DNA of 64,000 nucleotides from contig DATBIM010000050.1 of NCBI GenBank assembly GCA_036556905.1, positions 8,578 through 72,577 of the forward strand, read 5' to 3'. The translations under genes were made by a program, and so were the position numbers. Below, piece after piece: positions 24,579-34,186 of this stretch (positions are counted from its first letter, which is position 1; the number at the start of each line of letters is the position of its first letter). This DNA comes from 40CM-4-69-5 sp036556905 (GTDB lineage: Bacteria > Methylomirabilota > Methylomirabilia > Rokubacteriales > CSP1-6). The notes below the pieces were generated by a model that was not told where the DNA came from, made no database searches, and saw only the letters and a program-made list of their open reading frames with translations.

Positions 24579-24608
24579 TTGACACTGCTGCCGACCGTTG
24601 GCTAGAGT
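24579..24608 (+). promoter_or_regulatory. Sigma70-type promoter for nuoL-nuoM-nuoN
   Basis: TTGACA (24579-24584), 18-bp spacer, TAGAGT (24603-24608). The GTG start of nuoL is at 24615, so the predicted start point coincides with the first codon and the mRNA would be leaderless. A consensus -35 in this GC-rich sequence is unlikely by chance. Confidence 0.65.
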
Positions 24609-24614
24609 GACGCG

Positions 24615-26486
24615 GTGTCCACGGTCGTCTGGTTGGTCCCCGCCTTTCCGTTGCTCGGCGCGCTTTTCAACATCCTCGGAGGACGCTACATCGGTCGCCG
24701 TGCCCACTGGATCGCGGTGCCCGCGCTCGCCGCCTCCTGCGTGGCCGCGGGTGTCGTGTTCGCCGGCGTGCGCCAGGGCCAGGTCGTGACGACCGCGCTC
24801 TTTCCGTGGGTGATCGCGGGGGAGTTCGAGAGCTCGGTGAGCGCTCACGTCGACCCGCTGAGCGCGGTCATGCTGCTCGTCGTCACTGGCGTGGGCCTCC
24901 TCATCCACGTCTACTCGGTGGGCTACATGCACGCCGATGCCAGCTACGCCCGCTACTTCGGGTATCTGAACCTCTTCGTGTTCTCCATGACGATGCTCGT
25001 GCTAGCCGGTAACTTTCTCCTCCTCTACGTCTTCTGGGAGGCCGTCGGTCTCTGCTCGTATCTGTTGATCGGCTTCTGGTACACCCGCCCGGCGGCAGCC
25101 CAGGCGGGCAAGAAGGCGTTCGTCGTCAACCGCGTGGGTGATTTCGGCTTCGGCCTGGCCGTGATGTGGCTGTGGCGGGAACTGGGCACGCTCGATTACG
25201 GCGAGGTGTTCGCCCGCGCCGGCGAGCTCACGCCGCCCACGGCGACGGCCATCGCGCTGTTGCTGTTCATGGGCGCCTGCGGCAAATCGGCGCAACTCCC
25301 GCTCCACACCTGGCTCCCCGACGCGATGGAGGGCCCCACGCCGGTCTCGGCGCTGATCCACGCCGCGACCATGGTCACCGCCGGCGTGTACATGGTGGCC
25401 CGTAGCCACGCCGTGTTCGAGCGCTCGGAGGTGGCCCTGGAGGTGGTCGCCTGGGTGGGAGTGATCACGGCACTGTTCGCCGCGACCATCGCGATGGCCC
25501 AGACCGATATCAAGCGGGTGCTCGCCTACTCCACGGTGAGCCAGCTCGGCTACATGTTCGCGGCGGTGGGGCTGGGGGCCTACGCGGCGGGGATCTTTCA
25601 CCTGGTGACGCACGCGTTCTTCAAGGCCCTGCTCTTTCTCGGCGCCGGCAGCGTGATTCACAGCCTCAACGGCGAACAGGACCTGCGCCGGATGGGCGGC
25701 CTGGCGCCCAAGATGGTGGCCACGACCCTCACCATGACGGTGGGCGCGGCCGCGCTGGCCGGAGTTCCCCCCCTGGCCGGATTCTTCTCCAAGGACGAGA
25801 TCCTGCACTCCGCCTTCACGCGCGCCCCGGTGATCTGGGTCCTGCTGCTGCTGGGCGCCTTTCTCACTGCCTTCTACACCTTCCGGTTGATCTTCCTGGC
25901 CTTCTTCGGCTCGCCGCGAATGTCGCGGGAGGTCGCCCACCACGTCCACGACTCGCCCGGCGTGATGACGCTGCCGCTCGGTGTGCTGGCCCTGCTCACG
26001 ATCGTGGCCGGCTGGGCGATCGGCCTGCCCTCGGCGCACGGGACCCGCTTCGAGCGGTTCCTCAGCCCCGTGTTCCCGGCTCACGACGCCACCAGCAGCG
26101 GGGTGCTGACGCTCATGCTGGGTGTGCTCAGCGTGGTGGCGGCCGCCTCCGGTATCACCCTGGCCTGGTTCCGCTATCTGGCCACGCCGGTGCGGGCCGA
26201 GAGCATCGGACGGCCACGGTCCCTGGTCCACGCGCTGCTGCTCAACGCCTACTATGTCGACCAGCTCTACGACCGCGCCATCGTGCGGCCCGGGCTGGCG
26301 CTGTCGGAGTTTTTGGCCCGGGCGATCGATCTCAGCGTCATCGACGGCATCGTGAACGGGGTAGGACGGGCCGTCGTGAGCGGGGCGGCCGCGGCGCGGC
26401 GCTGGCAAACGGGGTACGTGGTGAACTACGCGCTGACCATGCTGGTGGGCGCGGTGGTCCTGGTCGCCTTTTTCTTGACGCGATGA
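24615..26486 (+). CDS. nuoL: NADH-quinone oxidoreductase subunit L
   Basis: 623-residue membrane subunit of complex I, with the antiporter-like helix bundle and long lateral helix expected of NuoL. Conserved segments: SVSAHVDPLSAVMLLVVTGVG (about 75), FWEAVGLCSYLLIGFWY (about 140), KSAQLPLHTWLPDAMEGPTPVSALIHAATMVTAG (about 225) with the key Lys and Glu, and AQTDIKRVLAYSTVSQLGYM. Proton pumping. nuoM follows with a 4-nt overlap. No nuoA-K genes are nearby. Confidence 0.96.
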   Translation: MSTVVWLVPAFPLLGALFNILGGRYIGRRAHWIAVPALAASCVAAGVVFAGVRQGQVVTTALFPWVIAGEFESSVSAHVDPLSAVMLLVVTGVGLLIHVYSVGYMHADASYARYFGYLNLFVFSMTMLVLAGNFLLLYVFWEAVGLCSYLLIGFWYTRPAAAQAGKKAFVVNRVGDFGFGLAVMWLWRELGTLDYGEVFARAGELTPPTATAIALLLFMGACGKSAQLPLHTWLPDAMEGPTPVSALIHAATMVTAGVYMVARSHAVFERSEVALEVVAWVGVITALFAATIAMAQTDIKRVLAYSTVSQLGYMFAAVGLGAYAAGIFHLVTHAFFKALLFLGAGSVIHSLNGEQDLRRMGGLAPKMVATTLTMTVGAAALAGVPPLAGFFSKDEILHSAFTRAPVIWVLLLLGAFLTAFYTFRLIFLAFFGSPRMSREVAHHVHDSPGVMTLPLGVLALLTIVAGWAIGLPSAHGTRFERFLSPVFPAHDATSSGVLTLMLGVLSVVAAASGITLAWFRYLATPVRAESIGRPRSLVHALLLNAYYVDQLYDRAIVRPGLALSEFLARAIDLSVIDGIVNGVGRAVVSGAAAARRWQTGYVVNYALTMLVGAVVLVAFFLTR

Positions 26487-28000
26487 CCCTCGGGTGGCTG
26501 ACGGCGGTGACCTTCCTGCCGGCCGTGGGGGCGCTCCTCCTGGCCTTCGTCCCCCGCCAGTACGAGGGCCTGCTGCGCGGCGGCGCCCTGGTCGTGGCCC
26601 TGGCTACCTTCGCGCTCTCGGTTCCGCTCTACGTCCTCTTCGACGGCACCTCCGCCGCCTACCAGTTCGTCGAGTACCTGCCCTGGATCCCCGCGCTGGG
26701 GGTCGGCTATCATCTGGGCCTCGACGGCATCAGCCTGCTCCTCGTGCTCCTGACGACGTTCATCACGCCGCTGGCCCTCGGCTCGGCCTGGCACGCCATC
26801 GACGATCGGGTCAAGGAGTTCGTGGTGACGATGCTCCTGCTGGAGACGGGGATGGTGGGCGTATTCGTGAGCCTGGACCTCTTCCTCTTCTACGTGTTCT
26901 GGGAAGCCATGCTCATTCCCATGTACGTCATCATCGGCGTGTGGGGCGGGAGCGCGCGCATCTACGCGGCCGTGAAGTTCGTGCTGTACACGATGGTTGG
27001 CTCACTGCTGATGCTGGTGGCCATCCTCGTTCTCTATTTCCAGCACGGCGCGGCCACCGGCACGTACACCTTCGACGTGCCGGCGCTGGCCCGGTGGGTA
27101 GTGCCGCCGGGGCCGGCGCAGAACCTCATGTTCGCCGCCTTTGCGCTGGCCTTCGCGATCAAGGTGCCGCTCTTCCCGTTCCACACCTGGCTCCCTGACG
27201 CCCACGTGGAAGCCCCCACGGCGGGGTCCGTCATCCTGGCCGCGGTGCTGCTCAAGATGGGGACCTACGGCTTCTTGCGCTTCTGCCTGCCGCTGTTCCC
27301 GGACGCCAGCCTGACCTTCGGACCGCTGATGTTCGCCCTGGCGGTCATCGGCATCGTCTACGGTGCCTGGGTGTCCACGGTGCAACCCGACCTCAAGAAG
27401 CTCGTGGCCTACTCGAGCGTGAGCCACCTGGGCTTCGTGGTGCTCGGCATCTTCACGCTCAACGTGCAGGGCCTGACTGGCGGGCTGATCCAGATGGTCA
27501 ACCACGGACTGTCTACCGGGGCGTTATTTCTGCTGGTGGGTATGCTCTACGAGCGGCGTCACACGCGCCGCATCGCCGACTTCGGCGGGCTCTGGAAGGT
27601 CGCGCCGGCCCTGTCCGCGGTCTTCCTGATCGTGGCCCTGTCCTCGATGGGGCTGCCCGGCCTCAACGGCTTCGTGGGCGAATTCCTCGTCCTCGTCGGC
27701 GCCTTCCAGGTCAACCGCCTGCTCGGCGCGGTCGCCACCACGGCCATCATCTTCACCGCCGTCTACCTGCTGTGGATGTACCAGCGGGTCTTCTTCGGCG
27801 ACCTCCGGCACGAGGACAACCGCCGGCTCCCCGATCTCACCCCGCGGGAGTGGGCACTCCTGGCGCCGGTGGTGGTGCTCATCGTCTGGATCGGCGTCTA
27901 TCCGCTGGCCTTCACGGGACCCACCGAGGCCTCGCTTGAGGCGCTGATCACCCAGGTCGAGTCCAAAGCCGGCGTCGCCCGCGCGGCCGGGGTCCGATGA
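26483..28000 (+). CDS. nuoM: NADH-quinone oxidoreductase subunit M
   Basis: 505-residue antiporter-like subunit. LGLDGISLLLVLLTTFITPLAL (about 75), FFYVFWEAMLIPMYVIIGVWGG (about 130, with the functional Glu), KVPLFPFHTWLPDAHVEAPTAGSVILAA (about 230), QPDLKKLVAYSSVSHLGFV (about 300). Normal length. Start ATG overlaps nuoL; its stop overlaps nuoN. Confidence 0.96.
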   Translation: MTLGWLTAVTFLPAVGALLLAFVPRQYEGLLRGGALVVALATFALSVPLYVLFDGTSAAYQFVEYLPWIPALGVGYHLGLDGISLLLVLLTTFITPLALGSAWHAIDDRVKEFVVTMLLLETGMVGVFVSLDLFLFYVFWEAMLIPMYVIIGVWGGSARIYAAVKFVLYTMVGSLLMLVAILVLYFQHGAATGTYTFDVPALARWVVPPGPAQNLMFAAFALAFAIKVPLFPFHTWLPDAHVEAPTAGSVILAAVLLKMGTYGFLRFCLPLFPDASLTFGPLMFALAVIGIVYGAWVSTVQPDLKKLVAYSSVSHLGFVVLGIFTLNVQGLTGGLIQMVNHGLSTGALFLLVGMLYERRHTRRIADFGGLWKVAPALSAVFLIVALSSMGLPGLNGFVGEFLVLVGAFQVNRLLGAVATTAIIFTAVYLLWMYQRVFFGDLRHEDNRRLPDLTPREWALLAPVVVLIVWIGVYPLAFTGPTEASLEALITQVESKAGVARAAGVR

Positions 28001-29439
28001 GCCCGATCGCCGCGCCCCCGGTGGCGCTGGGCACACTGCTGCCGACGCTCATCGTGCTGGGCACGGCGCTGCTGGTGCTGCTCCTGGATCTCCTGCCCCC
28101 GCGGGGGCGGAAGGCGCATCTGGGTCTGCTGACCCTGGTGGGCCTGATCGGCGCACAGCTGGCGACGCTGGCGGTGTGGGGCGCCCCCGGGCGGGGCTTC
28201 AAGGACATGATCGTCCTCGACAACTATGCGCTGTTCTTTCACCTCGTGGTCATCTACGCGGCGGCCCTGGCCGTGCTGATGTCGATGGACTACCTGCGCC
28301 GGGCCGGCGCCGAGTCGGCCGAGTGTTATGCGCTGCTGCTCTTCGCCGCGTCGGGAATGCTGCTGCTGGCCTCGGCCAACGACCTCATCGTCGCGTTCCT
28401 GGCCATCGAGCTCATGTCGCTCTCGCTCTACGTGCTGTCCGGCCTCTTCAAGCGGCGGCCCGACGCCGGGGAGGCCTCCATGAAGTACTTCCTGCTGGGC
28501 GTCTTCGCCTCGACGTTCCTCCTCTACGGCATTGCCCTCCTGTACGGCGCCGCCGGCTCCACGAACTTCGATCGCGTGGCCGCCGCGCCCCGCAGCCCCC
28601 TCGTCCTGATCGGCCTGGGCCTGCTCCTGGTCGGCTTCGGCTTCAAGATCTCGTCGGTGCCGTTCCACATGTGGGCGCCCGACGTCTACCAGGGGGCGCC
28701 GACCAGCGTCACCGCCTTCATCGCCACCGGTTCCAAGGCTGCGGTGTTCGCGGTGCTCATCCGCCTGGTGGTGGCCGGGCTGCGCACGGTGCAGGCCGAC
28801 GCCACCCCGGTGCTCTGGGCCCTGGCCGCCCTCACCATGACGGTGGGCAACGTCGTGGCCATCGCCCAGTCCAGCTTCAAGCGCATGCTGGCGTACTCCT
28901 CGGTGGCCCACGTGGGCTACATGCTCGTGGGGGTGGTGGCCGCCGGCCCGGCCGGCGCCAGCGCCGTCCTCTTCTATCTGTTGGCGTACACGTTCACCAC
29001 CGCGGGCACGTTCGGGGTGATCGCGCTCTGCGAACGGGCCGGCGAGGAGGCGGTGGACGTCCGGGACTACGCGGGGCTCGGGCGGCGGCACCCGGCGCTG
29101 GCGCTGGTGCTCAGCCTGTTCTTGCTCTCGCTCGTCGGCATTCCGCCGCTCGCCGGGTTCGTGGGGAAGGTCTATCTGTTCGGGGCTGCCGTGCGCGCCG
29201 GGTTCGTGTGGCTCGCGGTGATCGCCGTGCTGAACTCGGCACTCGCCGCCTACTACTACCTGCGCGTGATCGTCTACATGTACATGCGGGACCCCGAGGG
29301 CGCTTCCGCCTCGCCCGTGCCCTCGTTCGCCGGCGCGCTGGCCCTGGCCATCGCGCTGGTCGGCATCGTGCTCCTCGGCGTCGCGCCGGCCCCGTTCGCC
29401 GACCTTGCGACGGCGGCGGTGGCCCCCTTGCTGCGCTAG
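27997..29439 (+). CDS. nuoN: NADH-quinone oxidoreductase subunit N
   Basis: 480-residue third antiporter-like subunit. LLLFAASGMLLLASANDLIVAFLAIELMSLSLYVLSG (about 110-145), SSVPFHMWAPDVYQGAPTSVTAFIATGSKAA (about 215), SSFKRMLAYSSVAHVGYM (about 290). Completes an LMN block without other complex I subunits. A HAD phosphatase gene follows after 10 nt in the same direction. Confidence 0.95.
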   Translation: MSPIAAPPVALGTLLPTLIVLGTALLVLLLDLLPPRGRKAHLGLLTLVGLIGAQLATLAVWGAPGRGFKDMIVLDNYALFFHLVVIYAAALAVLMSMDYLRRAGAESAECYALLLFAASGMLLLASANDLIVAFLAIELMSLSLYVLSGLFKRRPDAGEASMKYFLLGVFASTFLLYGIALLYGAAGSTNFDRVAAAPRSPLVLIGLGLLLVGFGFKISSVPFHMWAPDVYQGAPTSVTAFIATGSKAAVFAVLIRLVVAGLRTVQADATPVLWALAALTMTVGNVVAIAQSSFKRMLAYSSVAHVGYMLVGVVAAGPAGASAVLFYLLAYTFTTAGTFGVIALCERAGEEAVDVRDYAGLGRRHPALALVLSLFLLSLVGIPPLAGFVGKVYLFGAAVRAGFVWLAVIAVLNSALAAYYYLRVIVYMYMRDPEGASASPVPSFAGALALAIALVGIVLLGVAPAPFADLATAAVAPLLR

Positions 29440-29449
29440 CGGTCGCGGC

Positions 29450-30259
29450 GTGGGCCTGCGCCCCCTGCCACACGCCTACCGCGGCTGGCTATTCGACCTC
29501 GACGGCACCGTGTATCGCGGCGACGCCCTCATCTCCGGGGCGGCCGAGACGATCCGGGCTCTACGCCAGGCCGGGCGCCGCGTGGCGTTCCTGTCCAACA
29601 AGCCCTTGCAGACGCGGGGCGACTACGCGCGCAAGCTGACGATGCTGGGGATCCCCACCGAGGCCGAGGAGGTCATCACGGCCTCCCTGGTGCTGGCCCG
29701 TCACCTGCAGGCCCTGGATCCCCAGGCGCCCGTCTTCGTGATCGGCGAGCCCCCGCTCATAGCGGAACTGGCCGCCCACGGCCTCCAGGTGCGCCGCGAC
29801 CACCATGTGCGCTGGGTGGTGATCGCCTTCGACCGCACCTTCGACTACGCCAAGCTGAACACGGCGCTGCAGGCCGTCCGGAGCGGGGCCCGGCTCATGG
29901 CCACCAACCCCGACCGCACCTGCCCGACCGAGGAGGGCGAGATCCCCGACTGCGCCGGTATGATCGCCGCGGTGGAGGCGGTCACCGCGCGCCCCGTCGA
30001 CGTCGTCGTCGGCAAGCCCTCGCCGATCATCCTCGAGGTCGCGCTGCGCGCGCTGGGGGTGCCGGCGGCGGAGTGCGTGATCGTCGGCGACCGGATCGAG
30101 ACCGACATCGTGATGGGCAAGCGCGGAGGCCTGACCACCGTCCTCGTGCTCAGCGGTGTCACCCGCGCCGACGACCCTCGCATCGCCGAGGTCGGGCCGG
30201 ACGCCGTGATACGATCGATTCGGGATCTCCTCGAGCCATGGCCCGAGCGATCGAGCTGA
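29450..30259 (+). CDS. HAD-superfamily phosphatase (NagD/PGP type)
   Basis: 269-residue class-IIA HAD hydrolase. Motif I is WLFDLDGTVYRG with the nucleophile Asp, motif II FLSNKP, a cap domain (about 90-190), motif III around VVVGKPSPIILEVALRALG and motif IV GDRIETDIVMGKRGGL. Family members dephosphorylate glycerol phosphates, phosphoglycolate, UMP or 4-nitrophenylphosphate. It overlaps glpD by 22 nt, so a sn-glycerol-phosphate or sugar-phosphate substrate is plausible. The GTG at 29450 gives the correct N-terminus. Confidence 0.86.
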   Translation: MGLRPLPHAYRGWLFDLDGTVYRGDALISGAAETIRALRQAGRRVAFLSNKPLQTRGDYARKLTMLGIPTEAEEVITASLVLARHLQALDPQAPVFVIGEPPLIAELAAHGLQVRRDHHVRWVVIAFDRTFDYAKLNTALQAVRSGARLMATNPDRTCPTEEGEIPDCAGMIAAVEAVTARPVDVVVGKPSPIILEVALRALGVPAAECVIVGDRIETDIVMGKRGGLTTVLVLSGVTRADDPRIAEVGPDAVIRSIRDLLEPWPERSS

Positions 30260-31860
30260 CTGATGGCGACTACGACGTCGTCATTCTCGGCGGCGGCGTG
30301 GCCGGCGCTGGCGCGGCCCGTGACCTCGCGTTGCGCGGCGTATCGGTGGCCTTGCTTGACAAGGGCGACTTCGCCTCCGGCACCACGTCACGATCGTCGA
30401 AGCTGATTCATGGCGGCCTGCGGTACCTGGAGCTCTTCGACTTCGGGCTGGTGCGGGAGTCACTCCGCGAGCGGGAGACGCTGCGGCGGCTGGCGCCTCA
30501 CCTCGTCCGACCCCTGCCCTTTCTGGTCCCTGTCTACCGGGAGTCCTCGCGCAGCCTCATCAAGGTGCGGATCGGGCTCACGCTGTACGACTGGCTGGCA
30601 CCCCGCCGCGGCCGGGAGCGCTACCGGGTGCTGGCGCCGGTCGATGCGCTCAGCCTGGAACCTTCCCTGCGCGCCCACGACCTCAAAGGCGCCGGCTACT
30701 ACTTCGACGATCTCCTGCTCTTCCCCGAGCGGCTCTGTCTGGAGAATGTCCTGTCGGCCTGCCGCCACGGTGCCCGCGCCTTCAACTACACGGAGGCCGA
30801 GGAGCTCCTGCGCGACCGCGGGGGTCGCCTGGTGGCCGTCAAGGCGCGCGACCTCCTCAGTGATCGGGTGGCGACCCTGCGGTGCCGGGTGGTGGTCAAC
30901 GCCACCGGGCCGTGGGTCGATCTCGTCCGCGCCCGCGCGGGCATCGCCGAGCGGGGACGCCGGATCGTGCGGCGGACGAAGGGAATCCATTGCCTGTTGC
31001 CCCGGCTCACCGAGCGAGCCATCTACCAGAGCACCAGCGATGACCGCATGATCTTCGTGATTCCCTGGCGCGACTTTTCCCTGGTCGGTGCCACCGACAC
31101 CGATTTCGACGGCGACCTCGACCGCCTGGCGGCGACCCGGGAGGAGGTCGCGTACCTGCTCGGCGAGGTGCGCAAGGTGGTGCCCGACGACCGGGTCACT
31201 CCCGAGCAGGTGGCGTACACGTACGCCGGCGTGCGGCCCCTCTCCTGGGAGGAGGACAAACGCGCCTCTGACGTGTCCCGCGCCCATCGGGTGGTGCCGG
31301 AGGCGGAGGGAACGCTGCTGTCGATCACGGGGACCAAGCTCACTTGCTACCGGAGCCTCGCCGCGGAGCTGGGTGATCGGGTGCTGCGGACGCTGGGACG
31401 TCAGACGGCCGGCCGGACGAATCGTCTGATGCTCGACGGCGCCGACAGTGAGGTCGCGCACCTGGAGGCCCGGACCTGGCTCGATTTGGGTCCCGAGGCG
31501 GCGGCCTCCGGTCTGCGGCGGGATACCCTGCAGACTCTGGTCGAGACCTACGGTCGCGGGTACCAGCGGGTGCTGGAGCTGGCCGGCAAAGTGCCTGGCG
31601 GCACCGAGCTGCTGTGTCCGCAAAATCACGAGATCGTGGCCCAGCTCTACACGGCGGTGCAGGAGGAGCAGGCCGTCTCGCTTCAGGATCTGCTGCTCCG
31701 CCGCACCGGAATCGGCACGAGCCGGTGCCAGGGACTCGACTGTGCCGAGGCGATCGGGCGCCGCATGGCCCAACTGTCCGGATGGACGCCGCGCCGCCTG
31801 GAGGCCGAGCTCGACGCCTATCACGCCTGCATCGCGCGCTCGCGCCGGTTCCGCGACTAG
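30238..31860 (+). CDS. glpD: Aerobic glycerol-3-phosphate dehydrogenase
   Basis: 540-residue FAD enzyme of the inner-membrane face; it oxidises sn-glycerol-3-phosphate to DHAP and feeds quinones. FAD motif DVVILGGGVAGAGAARDLALRGVSVALLDKGDFASGTTSRSSKLIHGGLRYLE (split family block, residues 13-65). Substrate-domain motif ATDTDFDGDLD, then VRPLSWEEDK and SITGTKLTCYR, and a C-terminal helical domain. The ATG at 30238 lies inside the HAD gene, so the two are coupled. Confidence 0.95.
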   Translation: MARAIELTDGDYDVVILGGGVAGAGAARDLALRGVSVALLDKGDFASGTTSRSSKLIHGGLRYLELFDFGLVRESLRERETLRRLAPHLVRPLPFLVPVYRESSRSLIKVRIGLTLYDWLAPRRGRERYRVLAPVDALSLEPSLRAHDLKGAGYYFDDLLLFPERLCLENVLSACRHGARAFNYTEAEELLRDRGGRLVAVKARDLLSDRVATLRCRVVVNATGPWVDLVRARAGIAERGRRIVRRTKGIHCLLPRLTERAIYQSTSDDRMIFVIPWRDFSLVGATDTDFDGDLDRLAATREEVAYLLGEVRKVVPDDRVTPEQVAYTYAGVRPLSWEEDKRASDVSRAHRVVPEAEGTLLSITGTKLTCYRSLAAELGDRVLRTLGRQTAGRTNRLMLDGADSEVAHLEARTWLDLGPEAAASGLRRDTLQTLVETYGRGYQRVLELAGKVPGGTELLCPQNHEIVAQLYTAVQEEQAVSLQDLLLRRTGIGTSRCQGLDCAEAIGRRMAQLSGWTPRRLEAELDAYHACIARSRRFRD

Positions 31861-31863
31861 GCG

Positions 31864-32679
31864 GTGAGGACGGCCGCCACCCTCTACGTTCTGGCCCTCG
31901 CCGTCGCCGCCCTGCCCGCTGCCGGTGCCGGGCCGCGGGTGGCCGCTCACCGTGGTGGTGCGCTCCTGTGGGTGGAGAACAGCCTGGGGGCCTATCGGAA
32001 GGCGCTCGAGCTGGGGGTCGACTATGTCGAGGCCGACGTGCACCTGACTGCCGACGGCGAAGTGGTGGTGGTGCACGATGCCACGCTGGACCGCACGACC
32101 AGCGGGACGGGTACCGTCCGCGAGGCCCGCTGCGACGAGCTGAGCCGGTTGCGACTCCGGGCCCGCGATGGGAGCCTGACCGACGAGCCCCTGCCCACGC
32201 TGGGCGCGCTGCTTGATGTCGTCCGACCGAGCCGGGCGGAACTCCTGTTGGAAATCAAAGTGGATGAGCGGGGTCGGCGCTACCCGGGCATCGAAGAAAA
32301 GGTGCTGGCCCTCCTTCGGGAGGGCGCGCTCTCGACCCGGGTCCTGATCATGGCCTTCGAGCCCAACACCTTGCGCCGTGTGCGCCAGCTAGACCCGGCG
32401 GTGCGCACCGTGCTCCTGATCGATCGGGGCCGGGTCCAGCACGAACGGGTCTGGCCGGCGGCGGCCGTCGCGCGCACCGTCGAGCTGGGCGCGGCCGCGG
32501 TGGGCTTCAACCACCGGCTGCTGGATGCCGACGTGACGGCGGCTGCCCGCCGGGCCGGGCTGGTGCTCGCTACCTGGACGGTGAACGAGGAGGCCGACCT
32601 CCGCCGCGTGATCGCGCTGGGCGTGGACGTCGTCATCACCGATCGACCCGACCTGGCCCTGCGACTCACCGGGCGATGA
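31864..32679 (+). CDS. Glycerophosphodiester phosphodiesterase, exported
   Basis: 271-residue GDPD-family TIM barrel. Signal peptide TLYVLALAVAALPAAGAG, then AAHRGGALLWVENSLGAYRKALELGVDYVEADVHLTADG (catalytic His, Glu/Asp metal ligands) and VVVHDATLDRTTSGTG with the second catalytic His. The LLLEIKVDE Glu follows near 120. It would hydrolyse lipid head-group glycerophosphodiesters in the periplasm to G3P, which the next gene product or GlpD can use. GTG start 3 nt after glpD; the stop overlaps glpK. Confidence 0.91.
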   Translation: MRTAATLYVLALAVAALPAAGAGPRVAAHRGGALLWVENSLGAYRKALELGVDYVEADVHLTADGEVVVVHDATLDRTTSGTGTVREARCDELSRLRLRARDGSLTDEPLPTLGALLDVVRPSRAELLLEIKVDERGRRYPGIEEKVLALLREGALSTRVLIMAFEPNTLRRVRQLDPAVRTVLLIDRGRVQHERVWPAAAVARTVELGAAAVGFNHRLLDADVTAAARRAGLVLATWTVNEEADLRRVIALGVDVVITDRPDLALRLTGR

Positions 32680-34175
32680 CGCGGCGCTTCGTCCTGGCGC
32701 TCGACCAGGGCACCTCGGGCTCCACGGCCCTGGTCCTGGATCCCGAAGGGCAGGTGCTGGCCCGCGGCTACGCCGAACTGCCCCAGTATTATCCCCAGCC
32801 GGGATGGGTGGAGCACGACCCCAAGGAGATCTGGACCACCATCCAACAGGCGGCCCGGGTCGCGCTGGGGACGGCGGGCGTCGCCGGGGCCGAGGTGGCA
32901 GCGGTCGGCATCAGCAACCAGCGTGAAACGACGCTGCTGTGGGAGCGGGCGAGTGGTCGGCCGGTGCACCGGGCGATCGTGTGGCAGTGCCGGCGGACGG
33001 CCGAGATGTGCGATCGCCTGCGGGCCGACGGTCACGAGCCGCGCGTGCGCGAAATCACCGGGCTCGTGCTCGATGCCTACTTCTCCGGTACCAAGCTTCG
33101 CTGGCTGCTCGATCAGGTCCCGGGCGCGCGGGGGCGGGCCGAGCGGGGCGAGCTCGCCTTCGGCACCGTCGACAGCTGGCTGCTCTGGAAGCTCACGGGC
33201 GGCGCGGTCCACGCCACCGACGTGAGCAATGCCTCGCGCACCTTGCTGCTCGACCTCCGCACGGGGGACTGGGATCCTCACCTGCTGGGGGTGCTGGGGG
33301 TGCCGGCCGCGGTCCTGCCGGCTGTGCAGCCGTCGTCCGGAGTCTTCGGCGAGAGCGTGGAGCTCGGCTGGCTTCCGCGCGGGATTCCCATCGCCGGGAT
33401 CGCCGGTGATCAGCAGGCCGCGCTCTTCGGGCAGGCGTGCTACCAGCCCGGGACCGTCAAGAACACGTACGGGACGGGGTGCTTCCTCCTGCTCAACACC
33501 GGGCAGACACCGGTGACCTCCCGGCACGGCCTCCTCACCACGATCGCGTGGCGCATCGGAGGCGTCACGACGTATGCTCTCGAGGGCAGCGTCTTCATCG
33601 CCGGGGCGGCCGTGCAGTGGCTGCGGGACGGACTCGGGCTCATCCGGTCGGCCGCCGAAAGCGAGGCCCTGGCCCGCTCGGTGAGCGAGACCGGCGGTGT
33701 CTACTTCGTGCCGGCCTTCGTCGGCCTGGGAGCGCCCTACTGGGACATGTACGCCCGGGGTACGATCGTGGGCCTGACTCGTGGCACGACGGCTGCCCAC
33801 CTGGCGCGGGCGACGCTGGAAGCGATCGCGTACCAGAGTCGCGATGTCCTGGAGGCGATGGTGGCCGACGCCGGGATCGCCCCCCGGCGATTGAAGGTGG
33901 ACGGCGGCGCGGCGGCCAATGACCTGCTGTGCCAGTTCCAGGCGGACATGCTGGATGTGCCGGTGCTGCGGCCGGCGGTGATCGAGACGACCGGGCTGGG
34001 CGCCGCCTATCTGGCCGGCCTGGGGGTCGGCGTTTGGGACTCGCTGCAGGTGCTGGCCGAGCGCGCGACGATCGAGCGCACCTTCGTCCCGGCGATGGAC
34101 CCCGAGCAGCGGGCGCAGCGCTATGAAGGTTGGCGGCGGGCGGTCGAGCGGGCCCGCGCCTGGGCCCAGCCATAA
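32676..34175 (+). CDS. glpK: Glycerol kinase
   Basis: 499-residue FGGY-family kinase that phosphorylates glycerol at sn-3. N-terminal ALDQGTSGSTALVLDPEG, substrate segment GISNQRETTLLWERASGRPVHRAIVWQCRRT (about 80), GTVDSWLLWKLTGG (about 165), YGTGCFLLLNTG (about 265), and C-terminal DGGAAANDLLCQFQADML (about 410). Normal length. ATGA overlap with the GDPD gene. No glpF or G3P permease is adjacent. Confidence 0.95.
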   Translation: MTRRFVLALDQGTSGSTALVLDPEGQVLARGYAELPQYYPQPGWVEHDPKEIWTTIQQAARVALGTAGVAGAEVAAVGISNQRETTLLWERASGRPVHRAIVWQCRRTAEMCDRLRADGHEPRVREITGLVLDAYFSGTKLRWLLDQVPGARGRAERGELAFGTVDSWLLWKLTGGAVHATDVSNASRTLLLDLRTGDWDPHLLGVLGVPAAVLPAVQPSSGVFGESVELGWLPRGIPIAGIAGDQQAALFGQACYQPGTVKNTYGTGCFLLLNTGQTPVTSRHGLLTTIAWRIGGVTTYALEGSVFIAGAAVQWLRDGLGLIRSAAESEALARSVSETGGVYFVPAFVGLGAPYWDMYARGTIVGLTRGTTAAHLARATLEAIAYQSRDVLEAMVADAGIAPRRLKVDGGAAANDLLCQFQADMLDVPVLRPAVIETTGLGAAYLAGLGVGVWDSLQVLAERATIERTFVPAMDPEQRAQRYEGWRRAVERARAWAQP

Positions 34176-34186
34176 GGAGACTGACG

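Noticed and set aside
25002..26408. Minus-strand open frame of 468 codons opposite nuoL
   Set aside because: His/Gln/Glu-rich antisense translation of a certain transmembrane gene.
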